NCBI GenBank assembly: GCA_014058105.1
Contig: JACGCM010001166.1
Span: 124,001-188,000, forward strand
DNA: 64,000 nt
Direction of reading: 5' to 3'
DNA from: Kingdonia uniflora
Taxonomy: Eukaryota; Streptophyta; Magnoliopsida; Ranunculales; Circaeasteraceae
Below are positions 42,871 to 55,583 of this stretch, one piece after another. The translations under genes were made by a program, and so were the position numbers. The notes beneath the pieces are model-generated. The model did not search any database, was not told where the DNA came from, and worked only from the letters and a program-made list of their open reading frames with translations. Every line of letters starts with the position of its first letter. Position 1 is the first letter of the stretch.

Positions 42871-43984
42871 TTGCATAGTATTTTCCTAAAGAAAAAATTC
42901 ATCAAATCATGATGTGGATATACAGTTATAGATGATGGATACATAGTTAGAGGTGATATTTATTGTAACGGTTACTTAAATGGTCGGAGAGAAGGATAAC
43001 AACGATCTTTAGCAACAAGAATAACCTAGGATAACAGCAACCTTTTTCTCCCCAATGACCTCTATGTGAGGACTTTTGTGAATGCACAACGATAGTTGGA
43101 AGACTTGGTATATGAAGGAGACAAATAGTACATCAAGGAGAATCTACTTTGATTTTGGTAGAAGCTTTGTTGTTGAGGAAGAAGAAGAAGAAGCTTTGAT
43201 TTTTTTAAGGTTGGTAGTGTATTTTCGGGGGAATCTTCCCTCTTATTATTGTTCTTATTTCTATAGCAGATTAGACTACTCAACAACTTCAGTAGGGATA
43301 GTTTCTCATTTGTTTCGGTATTATTTATCATTATTTTTGCGAGAACTTTGTCATTCGTTTGGAAATATTTATAATTGTTTTGTTATAGCTTTGTCATTTG
43401 TTTAATAATCTTTGTGAATTTATAGATTTATTATTGTAGCAGATTGGACTACTGATCAACATTTAATGTTAGAGAATAGGGGTGGCAGCTAGGGGCGTAG
43501 TGGGTGAGACCATTATCGATTTGATAATTTTAGTGTCGATTTTGGAAGAGGCTTGCCAAAGTATCAATTTTGTAAAGTTGGCATAAAGTAGTATTTATTC
43601 TCATAATTTCTTACTGTTTTAATGGTGAATGTGCGAGCTAAGTAATCCATATAACCCCCGTATGGAAATACATAAGTTGTATCACTATTTTTAAATTTTA
43701 AACAATTTGATTATCCTTAACTTGTTATTTGGCTTAAGAGAATGTAACAATATTATAACACCGTTATAACAGATATAATGGTAACGGCCTCTGCCCATTA
43801 CACCGTTATAACATACCATTTTAAATTTTGATCAAAAGAAGAAAATCTTGAAGGGGAAGGCTTGGAGAGAAGAAACTTTGGCAGAGAAAATCAAGAAAAT
43901 AGAAGAAGAAAAAAATCTAAAGAAAGATTTTTTTGCTAATAGAAGCATGGGTTATGACTGGACCCCTTAACCCAAATTTATTAC
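42871..43984. other. Sequence between MULE and LINE
   Basis: No supported gene. It holds an acidic run (EEEEEE) in a short plus-strand frame at 43082-43405 that has no other support, and a paired motif near 43740-43810 (CACCGTTATAAC repeated). Confidence 0.5.
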
Positions 43985-45180
43985 CACCAAAGAATTATAA
44001 CAAGTGCTTGTATCCAATTCCACTAGCATCCTCCTTATATTATAGAACACAAATTAGAGGGCAAGCAGCTAGGCGAAAGGATATTTTTCCTGGATCTTTC
44101 TCATAAGAAAGCAAAAAAGCAACCTTATTACATTCTTTCATCTCATTTACAATATGAAAATAATCAAGGGCAGATGAAGTTTGTTTGACTATTGTAATAG
44201 TGTGGTAAAATTCCCAGTTGGCCTCCCTTATATTACCCACAATTTCTTGAACTGCTTTTGAGGTTGCAGCAATGATGACCCTCTTGAACCCATTCTGAAC
44301 TACTATCTGCAAACCTCTCTGAACATATTAAGCCTCATGTAGTGCACTAGTCTCAGCCTCTCTTCTACCATAGTTGCACATAATGCAGCTATGTTTATCA
44401 TCTCTTATGATACTATCGTATCTCCCACCTTCTAAGCACAAACTACCGCTATTTATTATGACTGTCCCTGGATCAGGGTAACCCCACTTATACTATTTAG
44501 GAACTCTCATAGTGAACACAGGTTCTAGACCCCAAGGGCTGCATATACTCCTCTCTATAGATGAATCGGGCACCATTGTGATAGTTTGACTAACTCTGCT
44601 GCAGACATCAGTGCATATGAGCTTGAATGTTACGTATATTTGAGCTATTTCTCCTTTAGATAGAATGCCATTCCTGATCTTTCACATATCAGTACTAAGA
44701 ATCTTATAGGTAATGTTGTCCATGCTAATACTGTTTATCTCAGTTACTTCATCAATCTAATTCATAGGGGCTTTGTTGAATATGCTTCTTTCAAGAATCC
44801 ACTTCCTTAATTGGTTGGCATATAGACAGTTCATAAGTAAATATTCAATACTTTTATTACTTGTTTTGTATATAGGTCAGAGAGAACTGTTCACTACCCT
44901 TCTACACATCGAGAAGTATTGTGTATAAGCATTTCCTCGATGATTCCCAGAGGATCGAGACATGTATGAGGATGATAAATGTACCCCAAGTCCCCAACAC
45001 AGATCAAAAAAACTTAATTTTCTCAACTGTAGAAGGAACATAGAAGTTCCCCTTACTATTTGGAGTCTAAATGACTCCATCATCAAGGAATGAGTCACCA
45101 GAAATAAGAGGCAGGCCCTAGCATATCTCCTCACCAAGCATGTATCTAATGTGTTGAGGAAAAATCCAAGCATAATTAAA
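43985..45180 (-). pseudogene. LINE 3' end: reverse-transcriptase-associated region and RNase H
   Basis: On the minus strand, 45173-44880 in one frame reads SGDSFLDDGVI, then TPNSKGNFYVPSTVEKI, resembling the segment just before the zinc-binding (zf-RVT) region of plant LINEs. Further on, 44470-44040 reads SIIRDDKHSCIMCNYGRREA, then GLQIVVQNGFKRVIIAATSK and FHIVNEMKECNKVAFLL. These match the order of an RVT_3-type RNase H, including the final H-x-N-x-VA motif, but without most catalytic acids. It is strongly decayed. No poly(A) tail or TSD was identified. Confidence 0.6.
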
Positions 45181-45343
45181 AATAAACTTTAACACTTTGA
45201 CATTGTAGCTTAACTAAGAATTATATGTAAAATGAACAACAAAACTGTTACTAAGATTACCTCCACCATTCCAAGGATCTTACCAAGATAAAGTGAAATG
45301 TCTTTGTCATAACCTCATTGATGCAAGATATTAAGACACCCAC

Positions 45344-45747
45344 TGACGTAGGATATCGAACTATCCAATTCCTAGAAGAGATTGAAGACTAACAAAGACA
45401 TTAAAGTTTTCAATTCTTATGGGATTTCCTTATTTCAATTTGGTGCAGATCTTTAGTTAAGAACTCCTACTCCGTTATGGAGTTTGCTATTTTTAGTTTC
45501 TTGTCAACCAATCCATCTTATCCTATATAAAGGGGATGGCTTGTTTCTTTTAGATTATCAACTTTTTATTGAAATACAATTATATTCTTCCAACCTAAAC
45601 TTCTCTTTCTTCTTCTCCAATATTCACCATCTTCTTCTCAAATCCCCAATTCTTCTTTAATTGAAGGATCTTAATCCTTTTCATCTAAGTTGTAACGTAC
45701 CGCGTTGCATCACCCACTCATTTTAATTTGCTTGCTCTAGTTATCTA
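45344..45747 (+). repeat. 5' LTR of element E
   Basis: It starts TGACGTAGGATATCGAAC and aligns with 48167-48561 up to GCTCTAGTTATCTAA. The promoter TATA is CCTATATAAAGGGG at 45523-45536. Confidence 0.78.
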
Positions 45748-45779
45748 ATTAGGCCTCACAAAAGTCATTGTACTTACCC

Positions 45780-46905
45780 GATTTTCTTAGTTTTAAAGAA
45801 AAATGGTAGATGACGTATGTGCATTGATTGTCGAGCACTTAACCGGATTACTATTCCTTACCTGTTCCCTATTCCTCAAATGGATGATATGATTGATATG
45901 CTATTTGGTTTTATTATTTTTACTAAGCTTGATCTTCGAAGTGGCTATCATCAAATTTGAATTCGTCTTAGTGATGAATGGAAGACTGTATTTAAGACTC
46001 ATGAAGGTCTTTATGAATGGCCTATTATGCCATTCGAATTATCTAATGCTCTAAGCACCTTTATGCGACTAATGAATCAGGTTTTGCAACCCTTCCTTGG
46101 TAAATTTGTTATTATTTATTTTGGCAATATTTTGATATTTAGTCGCAACTATGATGATCATCTTTCTCATATTTTCCAGGTGCTGAAGTGTACTTTTATG
46201 ACCAATCAAGTTCTATTTTTAGGTTGCCTTTTCTAACAAAGGCATTCATGTTGATAAGGAAAAAGTGGAGGTTATTCATGAATGGAATCTCCTACTACTA
46301 TTTATGATATCCGTAGCTTTCATGGTTTGGCTACATTTTATAGACGTTTTGTCCAAAATTTTAGCTCCATTTCTTTACCTCCTATTGATTGTTTGAAACA
46401 TGAGAATTTTTATTAGACCAAAACCATTGATAAAAGCTTCAACCTACTTATAGAGAAGCTTTGTACTATACTTGTTCTTGCCTTGCCAGATTTGTCTAAA
46501 CCTTTCGAAGTTGATTGTGATGCTTCCATCGTTGGTATTGGTGTTATTTTATCTTAAAAGGATCATCTTATTGCTTATTTTATTGAGAAAAATCGGATAC
46601 ACGCAAGAAATGCTCTACCTATGAGTTGGAGTTGATTGCTATTGTTCAAGCTCTTAAACAATGGCATACTTACTTGATTCAGGGGAAGTTTATTCTTCAC
46701 ACTGATTATTAAGCTTTGAAATATCTTCAAACTTCTTCCAAAGTCAGTCGTATGCATGATCGTTGGATTTCTACAATCAACAAATACATTTTCTCTACCA
46801 AGCACAAGAGTGGTAAATTGAATACAGTTGCCGATACATTAAGCCGATGTGCTCAATTGCTTGTTACTATTCATAATGAGCTTACTACTTTTGATTATCT
46901 CTAGG
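45780..46905 (+). pseudogene. Element E reverse transcriptase and RNase H
   Basis: RT motifs in order: [19 protein letters not shown] (across a shift), [46 protein letters not shown]. The catalytic motif reads YFGNILIFS where YFDDILIYS is expected, so both active-site aspartates are lost. RNase H shows [11 protein letters not shown], with the end HKSGKLNTVADTLSRCAQLL at 46800-46870. Multiple stops are present. Confidence 0.87.
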
Positions 46906-46907
46906 AT

Positions 46908-48166
46908 TTGTACGTGGATGATGATGACTTCAAAGATATGTGGTCCAAATGTTCTAACTTTCAATCTGGAATAAATAATTTTCTTATCCAAGACTCTTCA
47001 AAGGTCTTCAGTTATGAATTCCTCAAGGTTACTCGCGTGACCATATTATTCATGAATTCCATACATGTGGTCTTGGAGGTAATTTTTGTCGAGATAAGAC
47101 CATTGCTTCAGTTGAGAAACGTTATTTTTGGCCTTCTTTGAAGAGAGATATTGCTAAATATGTTTGCTAATGCTTTGTTTGCCAGCAAGCTAAGGGACAT
47201 GCTCAAAACACCAGTCTTTATACCCCATTGCATATTCTTGATACTCCTTCAGTTGATGTTTCTAAGGATTTTGTTTTAGGCCTCCGTCGTACCCAACATG
47301 GCGTTGATCCTGTTATAGTGGTTGTTGATAGATATTCGAAGATGGCACATTTCATTGCTTGCACAAAGACTTATGATGCTTCCAATGTTACATTCTTTTT
47401 CTTTAAAGAGATTGTTCGTCTTCATGGGGTGCCTAAATCTATTACTTCGGACTGTGATACTAAACTTTTGAATTACTTCTAGAAGACTCTATAGATGCGC
47501 CTCGATACTACTCTCCAGCTCAGCAGTACTTCTCATCCACAAATTGATGGACAAACTGAGGTTGTCAACCGTTCCATGGGTAATTTGATGTGTGCGAAGT
47601 GTGGTGAGAAACCAAGATATTGGGGCATTCTTCTACCACATATGGAGTTTGTTTTTAATACTTTGGTAAACTATTCCATTGGGAAAACACCTTTTGAAAT
47701 TGTTTATTCTAAGGTTCCTCCTAATCACGTTCTTAACCTTGTTATTTTAGCAAAATTTCTAGGGAATAATATTATAGCTGATCATTTAGTAGATATAGCT
47801 TCTCAAGTCCATCATGAAATTCATCATAAAAAATACTTAAAGCCTCCAATGCTAAATACAAGAAAGATGCAGATAAGCATCATCGCTTCAAGTCTTTTAT
47901 AGAAGGTGATTATGTTATGATTCACTTACGCAAAGAGATATTTCCAACTGATACATACAACAAGACAAAGATGAATAAGTATGGTTCTTTCTGAGTTCTT
48001 CACAAAATCAGTGACAATGCTTATGTTATTGATCTTCCCTCCTCGTTCAACATCTCCAATGTTGTTAATGTCCAAGATATTTTCATGTTTCATGGTGATG
48101 AAGATGCTTATATTCCAGAGAATTACACGAGGTCATGTCTTTTTGAAGAAAGAGAGCGGGGGGGAC
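46908..48166 (+). pseudogene. Element E integrase with GPY/F-like C-terminal module
   Basis: The zinc region is degenerate ([12 protein letters not shown] near 47175). The core has [51 protein letters not shown] and STSHPQIDGQTEVVNRSMG, giving the D, D and E positions. The C-terminal end reads FIEGDYVMIHLRKEIFPTD, YGSF, VLHKISDNAYVIDLPSSFNI, then ENYTRSCLFEERERGGD at 48169. Only a few stops interrupt it; it is the best preserved part of E. Confidence 0.88.
48150..48166 (+). other. Polypurine tract of element E
   Basis: GAGAGCGGGGGGGAC precedes the LTR start TGATATAGGACATC at 48167. Confidence 0.75.
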
Positions 48167-48561
48167 TGATATAGGACATCAAGCTATCCAATTCCTAGAA
48201 GAGATTAAAGACTAACAAAGACATTGAAGTTTCCTATTCTTATAGGATTTCTTTATTCCTATTTAGTGTAGATTTTTCATTGAGAACTACACTTTTATGG
48301 AGTTTGCTATTTTTAGTTTCTTGTAAAACAAATCTATCTAAAAAGGGTATGGCTTGTTTTATTTAGATTATAAGTTTTTTATTTAAATATAATTATCTTC
48401 TTCCAACCTAAATTTCTCATTCTTCTTCTCCAATATTCATCATCTTCTTCTCAAATCTTCAATTTTTCTTTAATTGAAAGATCTTAATCCTTTTCATCTA
48501 AGTTCTAACATACTGCATTGCATCACCCACTCATTTTAATTTGTTTGCTCTAGTTATCTAA
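48167..48561 (+). repeat. 3' LTR of element E
   Basis: Aligned to the 5' LTR. Similarity to the inverted copy at 60930-61345 continues past 48561 to about 48818, so the true LTR may be longer, with the 5' copy truncated. Confidence 0.72.
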
Positions 48562-49764
48562 GAATGACCCTCTTCTTGTTCACATTTCCCTGCATACTCT
48601 TTTATATTTTTCCTTACTCACATGGTCAAAGTTTGTTGAATTATATAGTTTGGACAACTATTAAAAATATATTTCTGTAAAAACCCCTATGAAATTGTTC
48701 AATATCTATCACAACAGGATCTGCCTACGCCCGTTTTTGAAGATTTTTGTTGGTTCTGTCGTATGTTGTAGGCAAAAACGAATCGAATAGTCTAGTTTGC
48801 CCTTATATAGTAGGCCTTTTTAGACTTTAGGATGACAGATATGTATAGATAGTGGTGAAGGTAACCCTTGCATCATGTACAAGATTGTATTTTTTTTGTC
48901 CCACATTTCGAGTTTCTATCCAATTCTACTTCTTTCTGTCTCTTGGTATTTTTTAATAGCGACATCCTATTTTATCCACTAAATCAAATGATGGGCCAAA
49001 AAAATTGTTTTTATTTCTTTTATTTTCTTGGCATGAATTTATCATCTCCATATACGAGCATTACTGATGTAATAAGATCGAATACAGAAAAACTGAAGAA
49101 AAAAAATAGTCAAACCCCCTAAATTGAGGAAATTGTAGTCAATTGGGGCATATTCATTTCCAGAGATTTCTCATAAAAAAACTAGTTTAATGGATGATAT
49201 TTTGGTAGTAGCTTCATCCCTAGAGAAAAGACTAGTTCAATGGAAAACCCTAGGCTTAGTCTGGCAAACTACTCTTGGGTGGTCGCAGTACCATACATAA
49301 GGAGAGTTTTGAAGGAGTATATTAGGTGTGACTATGTGAGGTGTACATGGCAAGTACTAGCTTTCTGGAAGGAAGAGGAGACAATAATGGGCTCTTGTAG
49401 GATATATGGTGCCATTTCTCTCTTTCACATCAAGATTACCATGTTTTGTATACCAACGTACGTTACAAAAATTAGTTAATAATATCTCTCCTTTGTGGTT
49501 TAAAATAGAAATTTAGCTCTTGCGGAGCTATAATTTTAGGCTTTGACTTAGTATGAAGTAGTTAACATTTATGGTACTATCTCGACCAAGGAGTCTTGGT
49601 CAGGAGGCCAACACAGTTTGCTATATCTTTTTATATAACGTATTTAAGTGAGTTATTTCTATAGCCAACTCACTGTCCGATAAGACTTGTCTTTTTTGAA
49701 TTATAACGGCACCCTCGAGCAGTAGTTCTCCAAGACATAAAGGAAGAGTACCAACCATACTACC
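48562..49764. other. Sequence between elements E and D
   Basis: The first 255 bases are the arm of an inverted repeat with 60930-61180. The rest is unassigned. A 79-codon frame at 49240-49479 has no recognisable content, and a short duplication (AAACTAGTTTAATGG / AGACTAGTTCAATGG) is at 49180-49240. Confidence 0.55.
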
Positions 49765-49889
49765 TGTAAGGGTCAAATTTGTAGCTCAAATAGCCGCTTA
49801 CACCAAATGTACCTGTAAAACAAATAAGACAATAAATAATATAAATTGAGACAGGTTTTAGTATGAAAACCTCTGAATAGGTAAAAACT
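49765..49889 (-). repeat. LTR of Tat-type element D, left piece
   Basis: It begins TGTAAGGGTCAAATTTG and aligns with the first 125 bases of the element A LTRs (GTACCTGT, GAAAACCTCTGAATAGGT). It ends with the TSD AAAAC (49885-49889) of the inserted copia element; the LTR resumes at 58578. Confidence 0.8.
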
Positions 49890-50247
49890 AAAATTCCTCA
49901 ACGCTTGAGACTAGTCGATTTTGAATAAATTAGGTCTAAATCGATAGGTCCGAATTCCTTTGAATTAATGGTCTAAACTTAACCTAGTTTAAATCGATTC
50001 AATTATCTAATGTCAATAAGCAATTGGAAATTATCCACAAGACCATGAAATTTTAACCTTATGGGAAACCTTTCTCAGGAGAAAAAACTCGCAGGTCGCT
50101 GTTAAACCACCCGACAGCTAAACAATTTACTATTGAAATCAAATTACAAGTATCAATTACTTATAGACTCGATAAGCACAACCCATGGTTACCTCTCTTC
50201 TAATTGAACTCCTCACAGTTGATTCCTCATTCTCGCAATGCCCTTCC
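49890..50247 (-). repeat. Copia 3' LTR, left part
   Basis: TAAAATTCCTCAACGCTTGA onward matches the 5' LTR at 57621. It is interrupted at 50248 by a solo LTR and resumes at 52908. Confidence 0.85.
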
Positions 50248-52902
50248 TGTCACGCCCTAAAATCAAGTAATTGGTAGCTTAACCAATCACTAGATTCGAA
50301 GTTGTGCAGGTCGGGGAATCCAAAGATTCTACCCCACAAATAGCCAAGCCGTAGATAAATTCTGGCACGGCCATTCACATATAGCAATAATCATCAGAGT
50401 AAAGAAAGATTAATAACAGCATAGCGGAAGCGAAAGACAAATATACAAATCTGACTTAAACATATACAATGTCCAGAATAAAGTACAGCGACATATGCTG
50501 AGATCACATACAAGAAAGTCTAAACTAAAGAAGATCTGCAGCGGCCGAAAATAGGTTCCAATCTGGCTGAACCTCGTAGCAATCCAAGCTACTCAGCCTC
50601 TGAAATGGTTAAAATTATGAGAGTGAGCAAACCACGGCTCACTAAAACCCAACAAAGCTAAATAACCTACTAATAAGATAAGTACTGAAGAAGAGAGAGA
50701 AGTGAATGAGATAGAGTAAAAGATAAGGAGATAAAAAAATATAACTAGGTAACTGTAATCCAGGTAAAGAGTTACAAGACAAGAAGAATAGAAATAAGAG
50801 TTAGAGAAAGGAATAGCGATAAGGAAAAGATCAGAGGAATATATGTATGAAGTGATGATGATATGACATACAAAGATGAGCAGGGATATTCCCATAAATA
50901 TCCCCTAAATGCAGAATGATTTAATGTTTTAATATGTGTTTGCAATCCTATTATAATATTGGTTGATCAACCGCTAACATGCTTACTTAAAGAGATTTGC
51001 TAAGGGGATACACAGGCGCGATTTCTTGTCTAGCTCGACCAAACTAAGGATATTATCTATTTAGTATATACACTGGCTTAACGACCCACGGAGCCTATCG
51101 TCCGAACTCTATTTAGTATTCTAAGGAATTACCACCTCAACGAGGACTAAGTTCGCACTGTTCCGACTCAGTCTCATACCATCCCACACTCCCGAATGGG
51201 TGAACAGGTATGATAGTGCCAGTGCTAACTCACCTACTATTTTAACCCGATTAAGGACATCCTAAAACTTTTCGAGGGTTAGCCGGTACAGAGTTCCTTT
51301 GTGTATCCAATCTCAGTAAGATAAAAGGTTTTAAAAGATGTGACAGATCCTGAAGATCAAAATATAATAGCCGTTAACCCAGCAACAATCATAGGATAGC
51401 CACCTGCCTCAGAGTATGGCAATAATCCTAAACACAGATGAACTATGACTTTACCGTTATAACATCCAAATCTCATCAGTCTCTCAAGACTGGAACCCAG
51501 TGTACAAACAAACCATCAAAAAATGCACAGACAGTTTCTAACCAAGCTCAACGACCAACACAAACAAAAACTCAAATCACAGAAATAACTAACAGGTTTA
51601 ATAACTACACAGGAGAATATATATATAGGTTATACGATAGTTAATTCACATACCCTCTCTAACACAGAGTAATCACTCTAAAATAACACTAATCAACTAG
51701 TAGAAGGAATTTAGGGATAAAGGAAACTCGCCTGAGAATAATGCACGAATTCCGCGGTAACAAAAACGGAACTCTGAACCCAAAATCACGATAAGGCAAA
51801 CGGAACACTGAGCAAGCCAATACAGCCAATAACGACAACAAGCAAACAATCAATTTGAGAAATCAAACAATAAACTAAACCCTATAAATCAATCCACGCC
51901 AAAAGGAACGAAAATGGACGAAAAGGAATAGAAAATTTCTCACCTAGGATATTAGCGAAGATCGCAGTGAAGCTTGGCAAAGAATCCGCGAGTGATGGGG
52001 AAGATTGGATTAAGAGTGTGGAGGAGAGGGAAATCGGTTAGGGAGAGGAGAGAGAGAGAGAGAGAGTTTGAGTGAAGAATAGAAGTGAGGAAAGGAAAGC
52101 ATTAAGCCCAATAGGTGGTCAAAATGCACCTCTGTTCGAATAAGAAATATTCCTATTCGAACAGAGAGGATCATATTCGAACAGAGGAAGTCTCGCTCGA
52201 ATAAAAAGAGTCAGCGAAGAAACTCAACAGCTCAAGAAGGATCCTATTCGAACAGAGAAGGTCATGTTCGAACAGAGCAACTCAGGGAAAAAATCTAACT
52301 ATTCGAGGAAGATCCTGTTTGAACAAAGAAGGTCCTGTTCGAACAGAAAAGGTCAGCCCAGAAAAAGACCCCAGAAATCCTATTAAGGACACACCCCGGA
52401 AACGCAATGGATTACCCCGGACACCCCAGAATCACACCAAACCACCACCACTACCACACAAACACTACTACAAACTCAACAAAGGTTTTCCAAGGTAGAA
52501 ACACCACCTCCACCGCCTCACGGCCACCAAACCGCCTAAACCCCTAAAAATGAATCTTTTCCCTCGGGAAACTCCAAAAACCTATCGGCCAACCCAACGG
52601 CTCACCGGAACCACACCAAACCACACACACTTCAAATAAACATCACCACCAACCTATCTAGGGGTTCCCAAGGCCACAACGCCACCCTCTCACCTAAAAC
52701 CACCGGAACGCCAAAAAAGGAATCTAATAGACAGAACCTACCTAAAGGAATAATGGATGCATAATGGATGAAAGAGTATATGTAGAATATGTATGCGGAC
52801 TTAACGTAAAGGAATGATATGCCGACGTGATAAAAAATAGGAATATAAATGGAATTGGAAAATATGCGAATAAATGAAATAAATAAAATACGGGTCATTA
52901 CA
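50248..52902 (-). mobile_element. Solo LTR (2655 bp) of a long-LTR element
   Basis: It starts TGTCACGCCC and ends GGTCATTACA on the plus strand; in reverse it begins TGTAATGACCCG, common in LTRs of Del/Tekay-type gypsy elements. It is flanked by the perfect TSD CTTCC (50243-50247 and 52903-52907). No internal genes, PBS or PPT are present, so it arose by LTR-LTR recombination. Short minus-strand frames (50593-50895, 52632-52898) have no coding support. A cluster of TTCGAA palindromes lies at 52130-52345. Confidence 0.88.
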
Positions 52903-53561
52903 CTTCCGTTCTCGCAACGCCTCGCCTTAGATAACTCACCAAAGCTTCAAAGCTTGAATCGCTCAAACTTTACAAATCAATGATTACGTTTTCTAAATTT
53001 ATCCAATTGATTCAATGTGAGTTTTACTTCTCGTTGAATCGATCATTAAAATCTCTCATCTCTCTAAATATTAAGCTCTGAAAAAATAGGCTTTGGAAGA
53101 GGTGAGTCCTGGAAATAAAAGGAAAGTTGTCTTTTATAGGAAAATAGAAACTACGCTTTCTGTTCGAATATAAATATATGTATTCGAATAAAAATCAGGC
53201 TGAGCCAATCTATTCGAATAAAAAAGGAATTTATTCGAATAAAAAATAGCCTAAGGCATTTTATTCGAATACAATAAATTATATTCGAATAGAAATATTC
53301 AAAGTTCTATTCGAATAGAAAATGAATCTATTCAAATAGAAGTTTTGTTATCTTAAAAAGACATACCTATTACATTTTCCATACTCTGTAAAAATACATA
53401 GGGCTTAATATTATAGAACGAGTTAGAAACCCACTTACCTGTTCAGTGTCAGTCTAGCTATAGTCGCTTAAGGTATATTCTCTGACGACGAGTAACCACG
53501 AGAAAATGTCGATATCTAAACTAGACACGAAATAAAACAAACTTCAAATATGGATGTTTCA
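52903..53561 (-). repeat. Copia 3' LTR, right part
   Basis: It continues the LTR up to TATGGATGTTTCA. It contains seven TTCGAA sites at 53160-53320 in TATTCGAATA context. Confidence 0.85.
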
Positions 53562-53580
53562 ATCTCCCCCTTTTGTTCAT
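53562..53580 (-). other. Polypurine tract of the copia element
   Basis: The minus strand reads GAACAAAAGGGGGAGAT just before the LTR start TGAAACATCC. Similar AAAAAGGGGGAGA tracts recur near 53800 and 54025. Confidence 0.8.
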
Positions 53581-55583
53581 TTCGTATCAAAACAAGAACT
53601 ATAAGAAATAAAAATACAACTCGATGGACTACCTCAATCACTGATCAATATCCAAACTCAAAGCTCCACTTTCATCTTATATAGCATATATTCTAGAATC
53701 CCTGCACACTAAACAAGATACATCACGTAACCATTCATTTGAAATAAGGGATCCAAAAAAAAAGAACATAACTTACCTGACTTACCTGTCAAGATCATCT
53801 CTCCCCCTTTTTGGCACAAATGAACAAAGGGTAAATAGTAAATAAAAAGAGAAGCAAACCAATAGAACAAAATGTAAAATAGTCATCGAATGAGTTAAAC
53901 ACTGAAAAGATAGACTGGTAGCATACTCAAAAAGTTAAACTAAACAAAACAGACATGTAGTTTGGAAAGCATTAAACCACCGACCCCCAAAAAAATAGTG
54001 AATCCCCCCTCAAAATAATGTGCATCTCCCCCTAAAAATCGTGGTAACCCCCGTAAAATGAAATAAAAGAAAAACAAACATGGGGAGTATCTCTGAAAGA
54101 AGTAAGCAAAACAAGACAATACTCTCCCTAAACACAAGGCATGATAGTAAGATAATGAATCTAAAATATTCAACAAAGAGTAAACATCGCCAATATGTTA
54201 TAAAACAATCACTAAATGAATTACTTGGTGTGTGTGTGTGTGTGCATAGTCAATTAGATACCCAGTTTTCAACGTATTACTCAGCCATAGTTAGAATACA
54301 ATATTAGAAAGTTATTTCAACTTAGGCCTCTCATGATGGCCACTCAAAATCACTAAAAATTTACTAGCAAACACTCTGTGTGAAATATGAATATGAACAA
54401 TATGCAACGAATGATTCATATTTCATCAAATAAGCAGCGCAATGTGAGCTGGAAGATCTCATAGACCGGAAATCAATTGTCAAAGATGGTTTCAAATAAG
54501 CTAACATAGAATCCCTATCTCTCATCCCCACTAAACTAACTATACTTAACTCAAGATCAAACAGGTCTGGAAAAGGATATAATCTAGGCAAAGGAAAGAA
54601 ACATAACAGAGTAGGTATTTTGTTGGCATTTTGAGACTAACAGTTACACTAACTCCCCATCTTTCTACAAATTGACTTCACCTTCTGTCATTCACTTTTC
54701 TTATTAAGTACACATGGAATATAATACTTTCTCTCCTCTTCCTTCATTTTGAGTTCACCTCCCCTTATTATTTTAATGCAACGAGTACAGATTGAATATG
54801 AAGTACCATAAAAACATTGGAAAACCCCTCTTTTTATATCCATCTCCACCACTAAAGCCACATTGGGGATATTTACTCTATTCTTATATTCATCTTTCCC
54901 TAAATAAAATACTTCTTATTCCCCTTTTTTTTCTACTGAAAAGTCTTAGAACAAACGGGTAAAACTAATAAAGGATTTGGGTAGAAAAATTAACAGCATA
55001 TTTTAAGGCATAAGGGGTTACAAGCGGATAAAATTTTGGTTAAGCACAAACAAAGGCCAAAAGGGTGCAACAATAAAATACCTATTATCATATCTTCAGT
55101 TTCACATAGTATCCTTTCCATCTCGAATCAAGTATAGAGATTGTTCTATTAGACTAACTTGAACATGAAGTTACCATCGACAATTGATTATAAAAAATGA
55201 GATCAAAAAAGAAAATGCTGAATCTGGAAATAATTTATGCAATAACACTCGAAGCTTATAAAAAAAAAGCTAGATCCCCACATAGCGTTAGGTGCGAAGT
55301 CTCTACAGTCATCCTCACGTGGTTCTAGTCACGATTAGCTTTTAGTTTAAACAAGAGAATCAATGAATATTGTAAAATGTGATGTTACCTAATAATTATC
55401 TCATGAATGAAAATAACACAAAAGCACAGTTCAAGTCTAGCAAGAATATTCAACAAACAAAAGCTCCTAAAGTGCAAAGTACAAATAAAAAAACAGTACC
55501 CTAATGTCTAAAAAAAATGAGACAAGGTAAGAAACGTACATAATCAATGAAGCATACTTATAACCATTCTCAGTGGATATTCA
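53581..55583 (-). other. Copia internal region without pol
   Basis: Two kilobases of AT-rich sequence where protease, integrase, RT and RNase H should lie. I read no pol motif in any frame. A (TG)n run is at 54232-54243. Confidence 0.7.

Larger units (their letters stand above)
45344..48561 (+). mobile_element. Ty3/gypsy element E, gag and protease deleted
   Basis: LTR-like copies at 45344-45747 and 48167-48561 flank a pol region in plus orientation. The pol content (IN motif [30 protein letters not shown]) is of chromovirus type, distinct from the Tat elements here. The 5' LTR is followed within about 40 bases by RT, so PBS, gag and protease are deleted. No matching TSD was found (CCCAC left, GAATG right). 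Confidence 0.8.

Noticed and set aside
43082..43405. 107-codon plus-strand frame with an acidic run
   Set aside because: No homology, no conserved copy in the window and low-complexity composition.
50593..52898. Minus-strand frames rich in hydrophobic residues (100 and 88 codons)
   Set aside because: They lie inside the solo LTR and show no family match or supporting context.
52130..53345. Heat-shock elements in the TTCGAA clusters
   Set aside because: A heat-shock element needs TTC and GAA separated by two bases; here they are adjacent.
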